A stretch of DNA of 64,000 bases, from assembly GCA_024734495.1 (NCBI GenBank), contig JALMQS010000321.1, positions 179,931 through 243,930 of the forward strand, read 5' to 3'. The first letter of the stretch is position 1; each line of letters starts with the position of its first letter. The stretch is from Forficula auricularia (Eukaryota > Arthropoda > Insecta > Dermaptera > Forficulidae). The translations under genes were made by a program, and so were the position numbers. The notes beneath the pieces are model-generated. The model was not told where the DNA came from, did no database searches, and saw only the letters and a list, made by a program, of their open reading frames with translations. This document shows, piece by piece, positions 22,958 through 33,740 of this stretch.

Positions 22958-23870
22958 TTTCAAATAGTTTTAATAAATACTGGAATTTAATGTCTGGATT
23001 GACCCTCATGATTATTTGCCCCCCCCTCCTCCCACAATATTTAGGACATTTCTATTTCTTTGATTCCTTATCGTGTTAATGATAAAACTACATGTTGATG
23101 TGTTATTGAATATATTATGTAAATAATTTTAAGGAATTAAAAAAAAAAAAATTGAAAATATTTTTTGAACATTTAATTAAAATTTGAATAAAATACTACT
23201 CGAAAAACTTAATTTTTTTATTTCATTGAGCATTTTTATTTCAGTAATTGCCAGCTTCCCCGGCTCCCAATATCTAGCCGCACCCTTTTTATCAAATGCT
23301 ATTAATACACCATGTCGACTGATATGGAAGTCATAATTACTAAAAATATATTCAAATTTGAGTCGCTTGATGTTCAATATAGACAGCTTCTCGGCCATTC
23401 AAAAGTGAGGTGTCTTCTTCCTTCAAATCCAGCAATAGAGCGAATTTTACAATAATATGATCCGCTTCGATCTTTATTTTTAAATTTGGATCATTTTAAA
23501 TCATGTGGGGGGGGGGGGTTATTTTTGAATTTTTAGACTTCTGGGAACCCACTGATTATGTATACAAAATTTGGTTGAGTTTGGCATAAGGGCCTATATT
23601 TTAATTTTTCGACCCCCCCCCCCATTTTGGGAGGATAGTTTTTCCATTTTTATACTTCTATTTTAAGAGTAACTTATTAAATAATTCAAATATTCTCATG
23701 ACTAAATATAAAAGATCAGGTTTGTACCTGTTTTCAAATTTAAATAGTTTTCATAAATACTGAATTGCAATGACCGGATTGACCTCTCTTGATTATTTGC
23801 CCCCCCCCCCCCCCAAAAAAAAACACACACACGCACATTATTTAGGACATTTATATTTATTTTATTCCGT
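22958..23870. repeat. Repeat body with G/C homopolymers, copy 1
   Basis: Equivalent of about 60490-61400. Contains C runs at about 23021, 23616 and 23800 and a G run at 23505. gattatttgcccccc and gacttctgggaacccac motifs recur within the unit about 650-900 bp apart, so it includes an internal direct repeat. The ORF at 23177-23398 has a counterpart at 60712-60912 but no recognisable domain. Confidence 0.7.
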
Positions 23871-25715
23871 GTTTGCTCACTACGTTGGCTCTGCCATTTG
23901 GTGTCCTTCCAACAATCTTTATGAAAATGTATAGACTTCCCTGCGGAAAGTAATATTTATTCGGCAGAATGCTTTGCTGTTTTGAAGGCACTGAATTATG
24001 CGCATGAGTTTTCCCAATCCAACAAATGTTCTCATTTGTACGGACTCGTTAGACCATTATATCGGCCATTAAAGGATTCCTCGCTAAACAAGAAAATATC
24101 TTATCTTATCCTCTTGAAATATTAGATGAAATCAAGATTACAATGTATCCAATGGTACATTGCACTAAGAAATTGCAAAGAGAGGCAGATTGGAGAAAAG
24201 AAGGATAAAAGTAGTATTTGTTTAATTCTGGTTAAATATAGATTCATTTAAAATAAATTGTAAAAAAAAAAATTAATATAATTTCTTGTTGTTAATAAAT
24301 AGGTTAAAATTAGAGTTTCGCAAATTTAATAATAAGTAAAAGATTGAGATTCGAATTCGAGCAGAGAAGAGGGTGCAGTACGGGCAGGGGATGAACCTCA
24401 AAAGAATTATTTAAGTGTATTTTCTTTTTAAATAAAAACAAATAATGATATAAATAGTTTAAAAATCGTTGCTTGAAGGAAACAGGAGAAATTAGAGGAG
24501 AAGGATTAATGGTGGGGGACGAGGCAGACATTCGAACAGATAACACAACTGAGTCAGTCCTTGATGACGACCTCTCTATATACACATCATCACTGAGAAC
24601 AGAACTCATCGAAGAGAGTCGTTGATGATACCTCACTATATACACATAACAGATCTCTCAGGAGGAGTCCTTGATGATCAACCTCACGAGATATACATAT
24701 AAGAGATCTCACGAGGCGGTCAAGGAAGACACACCTCTCTATATACACGTTCAGAACACATCTCAATAGGCGCTGTCCTTGATAACACACGTCGATACAA
24801 ACCTTTATCGAGGACGCCTAAAACATTCAACAAGACACCGAGAGATTGCTATCAACGGGACTGGTTACCAGGCGAGGAATTCCTGAAATCCAGCAGATTG
24901 CAAGACACAATCATACAGCCTTCACCACAAGAGCGTAACCACCATATTATATTTTCTCATTAACAAATTTCTCTATCTGTTGGTATCAAGCGGCGATCAA
25001 ATAAATTTACATTATAAATAATAAATGATTCTAAATATTATCTCTATTATTATTGAAATTTTCTAAACCCTGCTTGTCCATTCAATTTCCTTTGTTTCTT
25101 TTTTAATTTTTTTTATAAGCAATTTCCTTAGTCCATTTTTTTATTTTAACTTCACAGTAAAAACAGTAAACAAATTAATAGTAAATTCAGTCAATATAAT
25201 CAGATTTTAAGCATCAAGAGAGTTTACCCTGAGATTACACCCACCAACCAAATAAAATCAAAAACAACAATCAGATACTCATTATACCCACTGAAAGATT
25301 CTTAGAGAGAGGTAAGGAGGTATCCCTTCTATGGATACCTTCTCATAGTGGAATTAACGGGAACGAGAGAGTGGACAGTCTAGCTAGCGAGGAAGCGATT
25401 TCCGAGGGATCATCCTGGCTCCCTCGAACTGTCGGCTGATGAAGTTCGGTCTTTAATAAAGAAGAGAATTTATCAGGAGTGGACCAATTCCTGGAAAATA
25501 TCCAGTGCTGACAAAGGGCGACATTTCTTCGGAGTGTGTCCTTGGAATCCCGGTTGGAGCCCTGGTTTGAATGATATCACCTGTTCAGAAAAATGTCTGT
25601 ACACATTAATAGGCTGAGACTTGGAGCACGTGACGACTCCCGAGTACATGCATAGGGTTGGTCTCAGAGACCACCCTTTCTGTAGATGTGATTCGAGCTC
25701 CCGGGGGACATTAAA
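23871..25715 (+). pseudogene. LINE RNase H fragment, copy 1, split by insertion
   Basis: Nucleotide-level counterpart of 61412-62090, broken by frameshifts and by the 1155-bp insertion at 24140. The first half (23871-24139) encodes the Glu and CTDS region; the second (25301-25715) encodes WIPSHSGINGNERVDSL, the histidine and last Asp of RNase H. Here the downstream frame continues HRVGLRDHPFCRCD, which copy 2 loses through a 2-nt insertion. Confidence 0.8.
24140..25294. mobile_element. Unclassified 1155-bp insertion with 6-bp target duplication
   Basis: Flanked by aagatt at 24134-24139 and 25295-25300; the uninterrupted copy has a single aagaat at the equivalent site near 61674. The ends (acaatgtatccaatgg and attatacccactga) are not inverted repeats. 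Centre (24540-24760) contains three or four related phrases such as cctctctatatacac. ttggtatcaagcggcgatca at 24980 resembles a tRNA primer-binding site, so an LTR-type relic is possible. No ORF with known domains. Confidence 0.7.
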
Positions 25716-26790
25716 TTTGTGATCGGCAACCTATTTATTTATATGATGCTCTGAGGCGATTCGCCTTATAGACCATATAACAAAAGTAACATAATAAAAG
25801 GGATAATTAGAGTACAACTAAAAATATTATTCATTATTTAGGGCCGATATACAAATTACGGAACCCCTTGCTTGATGGACGAGGAATTGTGCTGCGATTT
25901 AGAGAGAAAAATTTGGAAGCTCTTCACTCGCAAAGGTCAATCTCTTTTTATTTAATCCGGGACAAGTTGAATTTACATTTTTATTTTTTTCGAATTCATT
26001 CAATTTATATTAAATGAATAGTAAATATATAAAAAGAATAAATATATATACAAATGTGGGGTTTCACAGGAATAAAAATAAAACAGTTTTTTATGAAAAC
26101 TCAATATATTTCGGTCTATTTTCGGCCCATCTTCAGGAGGTATATGTTCAAAATTGCCACAATTTTTCACATGGTCAAATCAGTCCCTATATTAATAGCA
26201 CTCAGGCCCCCTATAGGCGGCATCTGCAACTACCCTCCCCACCAACATTTTTTCTCTCGAGGCCCCGGCGACCAGCGCCAAATCAGGTCTTATACTACAA
26301 CTGCCTCCGGGTAAATATCTACTCAGATTCACTCTGTGTGCTATGCGCTAGGCTTGTATGAGTCTGAAGGTTACCTCATTGTATATGTTTTGCGGTCTGC
26401 TCGATTGACCAACAGAACATATACAAGCTCATGACCAAAAACCACTCAAGGTTTTCTTTAAAAAGCGCTAAGCCACGCTTAGCAAATAAATGTTTTGTTT
26501 GCCCGATTCGCTTGGCAAACAACAACATATATCTTCCCTTGCCCGAACAAGCGGCAACCCTTCTCTTTCTGAACAACTGCAGAAAAGGGACATTTTGCGC
26601 TACATCTTGCACAGCGCGCCCAGCTACACACAGCGTATTCCAATTTTTTACGCAAGGAGCGCGGAACGGGAACCGGTCTTCAAATGGCCTGTACCTTCCT
26701 CAAACACTCTTAATAAATCCACCTAACTCCTCTTCTATCATAACCTTCCCTTTATTAATTACTGAATAAATTTTATATCAAAGTTAAATT
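25716..26790. repeat. Repeat tail, copy 1
   Basis: Equivalent of 62090-63140. The overlapping small ORFs at 26014-26361, 26054-26314 and 26431-26769 have frame-disrupted counterparts in copy 2 and no recognisable motifs, so I do not call genes. At 26107-26137 the minus strand has a hammerhead-like core (CTGAAGA then GGG...ACC and GAAA). Confidence 0.6.
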
Positions 26791-26970
26791 GTTTTATCTT
26801 TTTTATTTCATACGCTTTTGCGAGAGAATTACCTTGTCTCCCCCCATTTTGCTCTTTTACAGGATATCATATATGTATAATATTAATTAACTAGATAATC
26901 GAACCCAGCAGCGCCTATCGAAACATTCTATTTTTTTATAAAGTAATTAACAGCTTCCTTGAGGTCTTAC

Positions 26971-27006
26971 ATGTGGCCCGTAGAAAAAAAAGGTTGAGTA
27001 TGACTG
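26971..27006. mobile_element. Right end of a hAT element, with target duplication
   Basis: atgtggcccgtag and ggttgagtatgactg form a hAT terminus. The following 8 bp, cgttagag (27007-27014), also precede a hAT left end (cagccatactcaacc) at 63781. This fragment abuts the break of the segmental duplication, so a deletion removed the rest of the element here. Confidence 0.75.
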
Positions 27007-27014
27007 CGTTAGAG

Positions 27015-28680
27015 CGTCAAAAATGGAAAAAATTCATCAATTAAGACCGCCATGGAGTCCTTCCTATCTTTAATTCTATTCATCCGATCATCAAAAGTTA
27101 GTTTAGATTTAATTTAAACGTTATTTTTTTTATTAATTAATTTTTTGTGTTAAAGTAGTTCTTTCGCGACAATCCACACAAAAAGTTTTAGCCTTGTAAC
27201 CACTCTATACATATGAACGGTACTAAAATTTTAGGTAATGTTTTTTTAACGTGACTGTACTTATCACACTACTATATATCCTCTTTATGAATGGATCCTT
27301 TCCAAGCGATTGTTCTTATATCCCCTCCACTAAAAATAATCGCCCAAATATGTTTTTTTATTTTTTATTAAAACTACGTGGTAAATAATTTCAATTTCTT
27401 TTCAAGTTACTCCGAATATATTATTCTAACAAATATTAGTTTTTCATCAAGATGGTGAAAGTCCTTCAATGAAAAAAAAATAAAATAATGATCATTTTCC
27501 CACCCTTTCGCAATCTACGATTAGTAAAAATTTCATTTTTAATTGCAATTATTTCATGTTTGGTGTGGTAAATCGACTTCAAATTTTAACAGTGTGTTTA
27601 TTATGCTTTTAATGACTTATATTCCAAGTTTCAAAGACTTTTAATAGGTTAACATGATATTAATAGGTTTTATTTTAGATGTTTGAGATATTTTTGATGG
27701 TAAGCAATACTTACTTGTTAATTTATTTTGATCTGCTTCGCGGTGGGGTAATTCAGTGGAAATCCTTTGTCTTAAATTGGCTATAATTATTCTACTGATT
27801 TTAATTTTGATATTCTACTTTACTTTAAATTCTATGTATATGTATAATAAAACAAAAAAATAAAAGAATAAATAATAAAAATAATTAATTATACTAAAAG
27901 GGTTGGATAGATATCGGGAACGGTAGGTGAGGGGATTTAAATACTAAGGGTAATGAATTAAATTTTTTATGTTTTAACTCGATAAGAATGATAGAACAAG
28001 AAATTATATAGATATATAATAAAATTTATTACCGATGGAAAGAAAAAAATCAATATATTAAACAAATAAATGTGATAAAAGTGGAAATATTTCAATGGCA
28101 ATCAGAGTTACTCATACTATATATATTTGGCTAGATTAATTTGCCGCAACGCTAACGTAATGCTCCATCGGTATATTTGCGGCAAATTTGAAATATAATC
28201 GTAAATTTGGACTCGAATTTTGAAATGAAAGACACCAATTGATTTTAAGATGATTAATTAAGAAACATTAGATATATTGATAATTATTCCTCCCCCTCCT
28301 CTCTCACCACTCAAAAATTAAATATTCAGTTCTCTTTTGAATTGCGCACATAAAAATGAAATAAATCACATCTTATTTGATTTTTATATTATTTGTTTAT
28401 TTTGTAGATAATTTGCCACTTATTTATAATTAATTAACAATGCTAAATTTTGTTAGTTTTTATATTATAATTTTCAAAATTAAACGACACGCATGCCCAT
28501 ATGAGTTTTCATCAATACTGCATGGAGCAGATTTGTCATTCAAACAACATCTAATTCTGGACTTTTAAATTTTTGGAGCCTTATATCGAATATCGACTCC
28601 CAATTCATTTTGAATTAAAAACATTAAATATATATAAATTCTCCTAGGCAACGAAGAAACCAGTTTATTTAAATAAATCT
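27015..28680. other. AT-rich, no gene recognised
   Basis: No ORF over 60 codons, no terminal repeats and no second copy in the window were noticed. One of the few candidates for unique host intergenic DNA. Confidence 0.45.
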
Positions 28681-29280
28681 ATTACCAGACAAAAGGATCA
28701 GCCAGGGCTCGAGATTATAGAATATAATGATACTTCCAGTTCCATCCCCAGCCCCACTTCTGCTAGCTTGTCAAGAAGTTAAAAGAGGAGAAACTTTTAA
28801 GAGACGATGTATTTTCGGTAGTTTACAGGTTATACATTTGGAGTGTGGTTTTTAAGAGGAATAACATTTTTGGACCGAGACGCCGCCTGCCAGGGCATCC
28901 AGCGCGGAGGGCCGAGCTTCGAGGGCGTGCCGAAGCTGCACGAAAGCTCGTATATCAATATTATAATCATTTAATATTCGCAGTGAGCGCAAATCAAAGC
29001 AGGAGCAGATAAAAGATGGACTTCGCGGCTTGCAACAATTGAGAAAAAAACAAGATGAGATTACGTATATGTGTCCAGCAGCAATTATAGACCGTTTTCA
29101 AGATGACGTTGCGAGATGTGCCTGTTGTTCCCCGTCCGTAATCTTGGTTGTGCTGGCACTTTCAAGTTTTTCTCTCGAATTATAGCGAAGGAATCGTCGG
29201 CGCGTTCGATTTAATATGTAAAATGCACCACCAAGATAACTATGCGATTGTGTTGATATCCATAGATATATTGTATCGGA
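28681..29280. other. Unassigned, GC-richer stretch
   Basis: 28880-29190 is clearly richer in G+C. On the plus strand one frame reads RRLPGHPARRAELRG... and another, from about 28990, SERKSKQEQIKDGLRGLQQL followed by an RFQDDVARCACC segment. No start, splice site or family could be assigned; it may be a decayed exon or repeat. Confidence 0.3.
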
Positions 29281-29289
29281 GAGATATAA

Positions 29290-29430
29290 TTAAAGGAAGT
29301 ATATAAATATATATTTAGAATTTGTAAGGTATAATTTATAGTATATAATGTTTAAGTTATAATGTGTAATTTGTATATATATAATGTTTGATTTATAGTG
29401 TATAATGTATAATTTATAATGTGTGATATG
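29290..29430. repeat. AT-rich degenerate tandem repeat
   Basis: Repeated variants of tataatgtttaatttatagtg; period roughly 20-30 bp, irregular. Confidence 0.6.
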
Positions 29431-29904
29431 TGAGTTGTGTTCCGCCTTTTACGGGATAATTTCTCCTTCTTCCTTCCATTTTCCTCTTCCGAGACCATGT
29501 GTTGTGATATTCCATCTTGATTGGTTATCTGACTTTTTCTTTTTGTATGTTATGGGGACGTTGTTCCAGGTATTTCTTTATGTTCCTGTAGTCGCTCATT
29601 GACCTGCTCTGTTTAAATGTTAATCTATGCTAATTGCCATTTCTTTGAAACTTTTCCTTAAATACATACATTATATTGAATATAAATGAAAAAAATTAAA
29701 TTTTACTAATAATAATATCAAATTGCTTTATTATGGATTAAAAAAAAAATATTAAATTAGAATTTTTTGAATTTAATTTTTTCATACAATGTAGGATACC
29801 TTGTAGACTTCTTGAATTTTTGCATTTGTGAAAGAACTAGCTTAAAATGAGGCAATTAAAAACCTTGAGAACAGTTAAGATGTTCTCATAAAGAGAAAAA
29901 ATCA

Positions 29905-30122
29905 TCATCATTAGCCTGTCGATAGCGACAATCCACTGCTGAATATAGGCCTCTTCCATCAAATGGAAGGGGGTTGGCATTAAGTCACCACGCTTGCCAG
30001 ACGGATTGGTGACTAGGAATCAGATTATAGCCGGTCAAATATCAATGCAGGGACTCGGACTCGAACCCGGGACTCCTGCTTAGAAGGCTAGTGTCTTAAG
30101 CTCTCGGCTAATCCGATTCCGA
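29905..30122 (-). mobile_element. tRNA-derived SINE
   Basis: On the minus strand the 5' head reads cggattagccgagagcttaa (A-box-like, around 30115-30095) and, 40 bp later, gggttcgagtcc (B box, about 30062-30073). The tail contains ggcctatattcagcagtgga and ends in tgatgatgat, the kind of LINE-derived tail common in insect SINEs. Transcription would be by RNA polymerase III. A small copy, intact promoter boxes. Confidence 0.8.
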
Positions 30123-30159
30123 GAAAAAATAAGGCTGTTAAATAAACCCAAATTCTTGT

Positions 30160-30240
30160 TGCCCTTAGCAAATATTTATTTATAAAAACTTGGAGACATG
30201 TTTCGGCAGATACTCTCTCGTCTGTTCTCAAGGTTTTTAA
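30160..30240 (-). repeat. PLE-type boundary sequence
   Basis: The minus strand reads ttgagaacagacgagagagt then tctgccgaaacatgtctcc, matching the stem-plus-GAAAC style of PLE boundaries, although the CTGANGA half is altered. A partial duplicate (accttgagaacag) lies at 29860. Confidence 0.4.
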
Positions 30241-30404
30241 TTACCAGATTTTAACACAAAAAATTAATTAATATAAAAACATCATAATACTATTATCGAA
30301 GTTATTTTTATAATTTTTAATAAAATCTAAAAAAAAACCAGAAAATATAAAAGCGCTTCAAAATAACCCAAGAGGGTTATAATTAATTGAAAAGTTTTTG
30401 TTTT

Positions 30405-30540
30405 GCCGAGAGTAGCAGAGTTGTTGATTCACAAAGAGAAACAATAATATATATACAGATATATCATCTTGAGATATATGTGTATATGTTTATTTGCATC
30501 AAGCAGAGGACAACCTCTTTGTTTCTCTTTGTGAGGGTTA
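30405..30540. repeat. Small inverted-repeat element
   Basis: ttgccgagagtagcagagtt and cacaaagagaaacaa (30404-30445) face catcaagcagaggacaacct and tttgtttctctttgtg (30498-30535). The same blocks occur singly at 180, 13570, 32395 and 39690. Probably a MITE; the ORF across it is not supported. Confidence 0.55.
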
Positions 30541-30986
30541 TAATTGATGAATTTGGCAGATTGTTACGTTATATATATTTTATGAAATATACGCATAGAA
30601 TATAAGTCATAGAGGATTCCATAAATGTATAAAAAACGCACTCTTCGACATATACGCAGAAATACAAAAAAAACCTGAAAGTCTTCTTAACACTTCTAAT
30701 CAATTTTAGAAAAAAGAAAAGTTTACATCAATTTTACGTTATTTCTTATCGATGTTGAGGACGCTGTAAAGATATTATTGATTAACAGCCACCCTAATAA
30801 ATATACAATGAAAGAAAAAAATAAATTATTACTCTAAAAATTATAACAGAAGGACAAATCGAATATTCTATTCTGAATTACAACTTAAACATTAAGATGT
30901 TTAAATTAAAATACACTCATCGGGAAATTGAATGAAGGAAGGAGATTTGAACTTATTTGTGTATCTAAAATGAATCTGAAAATTTT

Positions 30987-31585
30987 TCAAGAATTTGTAA
31001 AATGTATTTTTAAATGGGTTATCAGATTTGACCTTCGCGGGAAGGCATTTGAGCAATGAGCACACTTAAAGGGCTTTTCTCCTGTATGTGTAAGCAAATG
31101 GCTATCGAGATTGTTCTTGTGTGCAAATCTATTGGGACACTCAGTACATCTATAAGGTTTTTCTCCTGTATGTATCCTTAAATGCTTTTTGAGAGTAGAT
31201 TTATCTGAAAAGCGTTTTTTACACTGATCACAGCCAAAAGGCTTTTCACCGGAATGTATCCTTAAATGCGTTATGAGATCAGATTTATTTGAGAAGCGTT
31301 TTTCACAATGCGCACATCCAAAAGGCTTTTCACCTGAATGTATCCTTAAATGCCTTGTGAGATCAGTTTTATGTGAGAAACGTTTTTCACAATGCGGACA
31401 TCCAAAAGGCTTTTCACCGGAATGTGTCCTTAAATGTGCAGTGAAATTAGATTTCTGGGAGAACCTTTTTTCACACTGATCACAGGCAAAAGGCTTTTCC
31501 CCGGAATGTACTAGCATATGTCGATTGAGCTGTGATTTGAATGTAAATCTCTTTTGACATTCTGTACAATGAAAGTATTTCTGAC
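30987..31585 (-). CDS. Zinc-finger gene 3, exon 3 (seven C2H2 fingers)
   Basis: Minus strand. Acceptor CATTCAG, then QKYFHCTECQKRFTFKSQL and six further fingers (FACDQC, FGCPHC, FGCAHC, FGCDQC, YRCTEC, FKCAHC), ending HLKIHFTNS. The ATG ORF from 31517 misses finger 1. 599 nt = 2 + 199 codons, in phase with exon 2. The first and last two fingers are the most alike between genes 2 and 3, while middle fingers differ at the helix positions that contact DNA, suggesting different DNA targets. Confidence 0.88.
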
Positions 31586-31654
31586 CTGAATGAATTAGAA
31601 AATGTTAAATATTTTTCAGAATGGATTTCACTGGATATTAAAGATTAAATTTAC

Positions 31655-31792
31655 CTTTTTGTAATCCATTAATATTAAGGTGAGTTTTGAATATAGTGGA
31701 TATTTTCATATGAATACATTTCTTCTGATGTTTTTCTAAAAATGCTTCGCTGATAAACATCATGCTACAATAGCAGCATGGATGAAGTGGCC
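31655..31792 (-). CDS. Zinc-finger gene 3, exon 2
   Basis: 138 nt, phase 1-1, acceptor TTTCAG, donor G|GTAAAT. Encodes PLHPCCYCSMMFISEAFLEK and onward. The nearest complete first exon upstream on this strand is 40314-40383 (intron of about 8.5 kb filled with transposons), giving 70+138+599 nt = 268 residues; that pairing is inferred. Confidence 0.78.
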
Positions 31793-32525
31793 CTGAAATA
31801 AAACACAATTCATTTTAAATTATAAACCTTATCATAATTTTTAATGTGAAACAAGTGACTTAGAAAACCTAAGTCATAGTATATGAATATTTCATATAAT
31901 ATTCATTTACTTTTATCTTTATTAAAGATGTTTCACGTTGCACCAACATCACAATCTCTATTAATTACTTATCATAATTATATCCTAGAATCCCTATCTA
32001 AGATTTATCATTTAATGAAAAAAAAACAACTAATTTTACATGAATCTGACATTTATAATAAATATTTTCTAGAGATGAATTAATATTTAGTATTATGAGA
32101 GAATTCTTATTTTATAGTGTGTGGCCCCTTCTATATAAATCCCCTTCCCTCTTTTACTTCGACAAAAGTCCATCTATTATTTGTACAGCAATAGATTTTA
32201 CAACAGTTTATTAATTCGAAAATTATAGATAATCTAAAATATTAAGCTGGTCAAACAATTTACTAGTCGGAAAATTTAATTTTCTGGGTGAATTTTAAAT
32301 TGCTCGTGATGTGAACTTATTTGTGAATATCTTGTTCAAATTCTTAAATTATTTTAAGGCTTTCGAAAATTGGAAAGATTTGATTTTGCCGAGAGAATCA
32401 GAGTTGTTGATTTATAAAGAGAAATTAATGAGGTTGTCCTCTGTTTGATGAAAATAAATATTTAGATAAATATAAAGTATTTAAATATATATATATAAAT
32501 ACCTATATAGTTATGTAAATATGAA
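31793..32525 (-). repeat. Upstream sequence of zinc-finger gene 3
   Basis: Matches 17171-17756 up to about 32385. There, instead of an exon 1 remnant, the recurrent ttttgccgagagaatcagag element starts (32388-32455). The ORF at 31883-32083 is intronic and unsupported. Confidence 0.65.
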
Positions 32526-32530
32526 TAATA

Positions 32531-32790
32531 CATATCGTCGCCTTGGAGTGTAAACCTGCTAACTCACAACAAGGAAATTTTACAGGACAGACAAAAAACA
32601 AACAAAATGTAATATTGTTGTTTAAGGAAAGAAACAATTTTTCACATTTTTTTCTACAACTTACGATCGTAATTTTAAGTAGCAGTTTTACTTGGACGAT
32701 GCTGCATCTCTTTTTCTTTCGAATGGTATTAATATGTCATATATGATAAATAATAGAATTAGCAGGTTTACACTCTAAGGAGACGATATG
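32531..32790. mobile_element. Complete MITE, 35-bp inverted ends, 5-bp target duplication
   Basis: Left end catatcgtcgccttggagtg continuing to aaacctgctaactc; the right end is its inverse (gaattagcaggtttacactc to agacgatatg). taata flanks both sides (32526-32530 and 32791-32795). The interior of 260 bp has no ORF. Parent family not identified; other copies at 541-562 and 4828-6932. Confidence 0.85.
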
Positions 32791-32818
32791 TAATAATTGT
32801 ATATTGGTATGAGGTAGG

Positions 32819-33740
32819 TACAGGGCCGTGTCTACAGGGTGGTTCAGGTGGTGCAAGACACCAGGGCGCTCAAGCTCGAGGGGCGGACTTGTAAAGTCCA
32901 GGCCAGAAAATTAAATTTAGTTATAAAATCAAGAATTTTAAGAAAATATTATTTAAATTTATTTTCGATAAAATATCAATACTATAAGCCAGAGAGCCCT
33001 AATCGAAGAGAAACGTCGTCTGGAATTTTGATGGGACAAATTGTTCCATTGTATATGTTGGGAAAAAAACTCTATTGTCCACAAACCCAGGTCCAAATTT
33101 GTTTGCGGGAAGGTATAGAGAAATTTAATCAAATAATTTATAATTATTTACGAAAGAACCCCCGGCCCCCCTTAATTTTTGGTTCAATTTCAACCGAAAA
33201 TCTAATCAGCTCTTAATCTCAATGCACCGAAACTACATATGAAATTTCGTTTTGATATTCATACTAGTTTTTGAGCAAGAGCTTACACAAAATTTGGTAA
33301 CCAAGGCTACGGCAACACCGGAGGCGACTCGCTTGGTGAGTCACGCCAGAAAACGAACAGTCTAAAATATATGACAAGGTGACAACTGCATTCTATAGCG
33401 AGGAAGGAAGGGGGGGGGGTTTATAAAAATTTTAAGGTTTGGCGTAAAATGAAATTTTATTGAAAATTCTATTTGTGAATGGTTGAGAGGGCGGGAAATG
33501 TGGCATCTAACCCGGATTGCAGCAGAAACCTACGCTACGCCCACCGAGTGTAACAGGACTTTGTTCGTGCTTTAGTTTAACTTTATAAATAAATTTTAAT
33601 TTTTCTCTTTTAGACAAATAAACTTTTAAAAGTGAATTTTAATGTTTTTTCTTTCTTTTCTATACTTTAACCCGCCCTTGGTCCAAGGGGCGGATCCAGG
33701 AATTTTTTATGGAGGGGAGAATGTATATAAGGTGCCCGAT
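32819..33740. other. Repeat-derived, no gene
   Basis: 32834-33205 duplicates 1045-1260 with an extra internal segment. 33300-33340 (ggctacggcaacaccggagg) resembles the inverse of 39638-39667. A G run lies at 33410-33420, and ggggcggatccaggaatttt at 33689 is an element-end motif. The ORF 32839-33216 is not supported. Confidence 0.5.

Larger units (their letters stand above)
20807..26970. repeat. Segmental duplication, copy 1
   Basis: Direct-orientation match to 60191-63330, from agactatcgatta to cttgaggtcttac. It is 3 kb longer than copy 2 because of two insertions absent there: a LINE (about 21113-22957) and an unclassified 1155-bp element (24140-25294). The match ends abruptly at 26970. Confidence 0.9.

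Noticed and set aside
23177..23398. 73-codon ORF conserved at 60712-60912
   Set aside because: Conservation is explained by the recent segmental duplication; no domain and no start context.
26014..26769. Overlapping ORFs of 78-115 codons as genes
   Set aside because: The duplicate at 62425-63074 carries shifts in different places, there are no motifs, and the region is a repeat tail.
32839..33216. 125-codon ORF
   Set aside because: Runs across repeat sequence also present at 1045-1260, where the frame is not kept.
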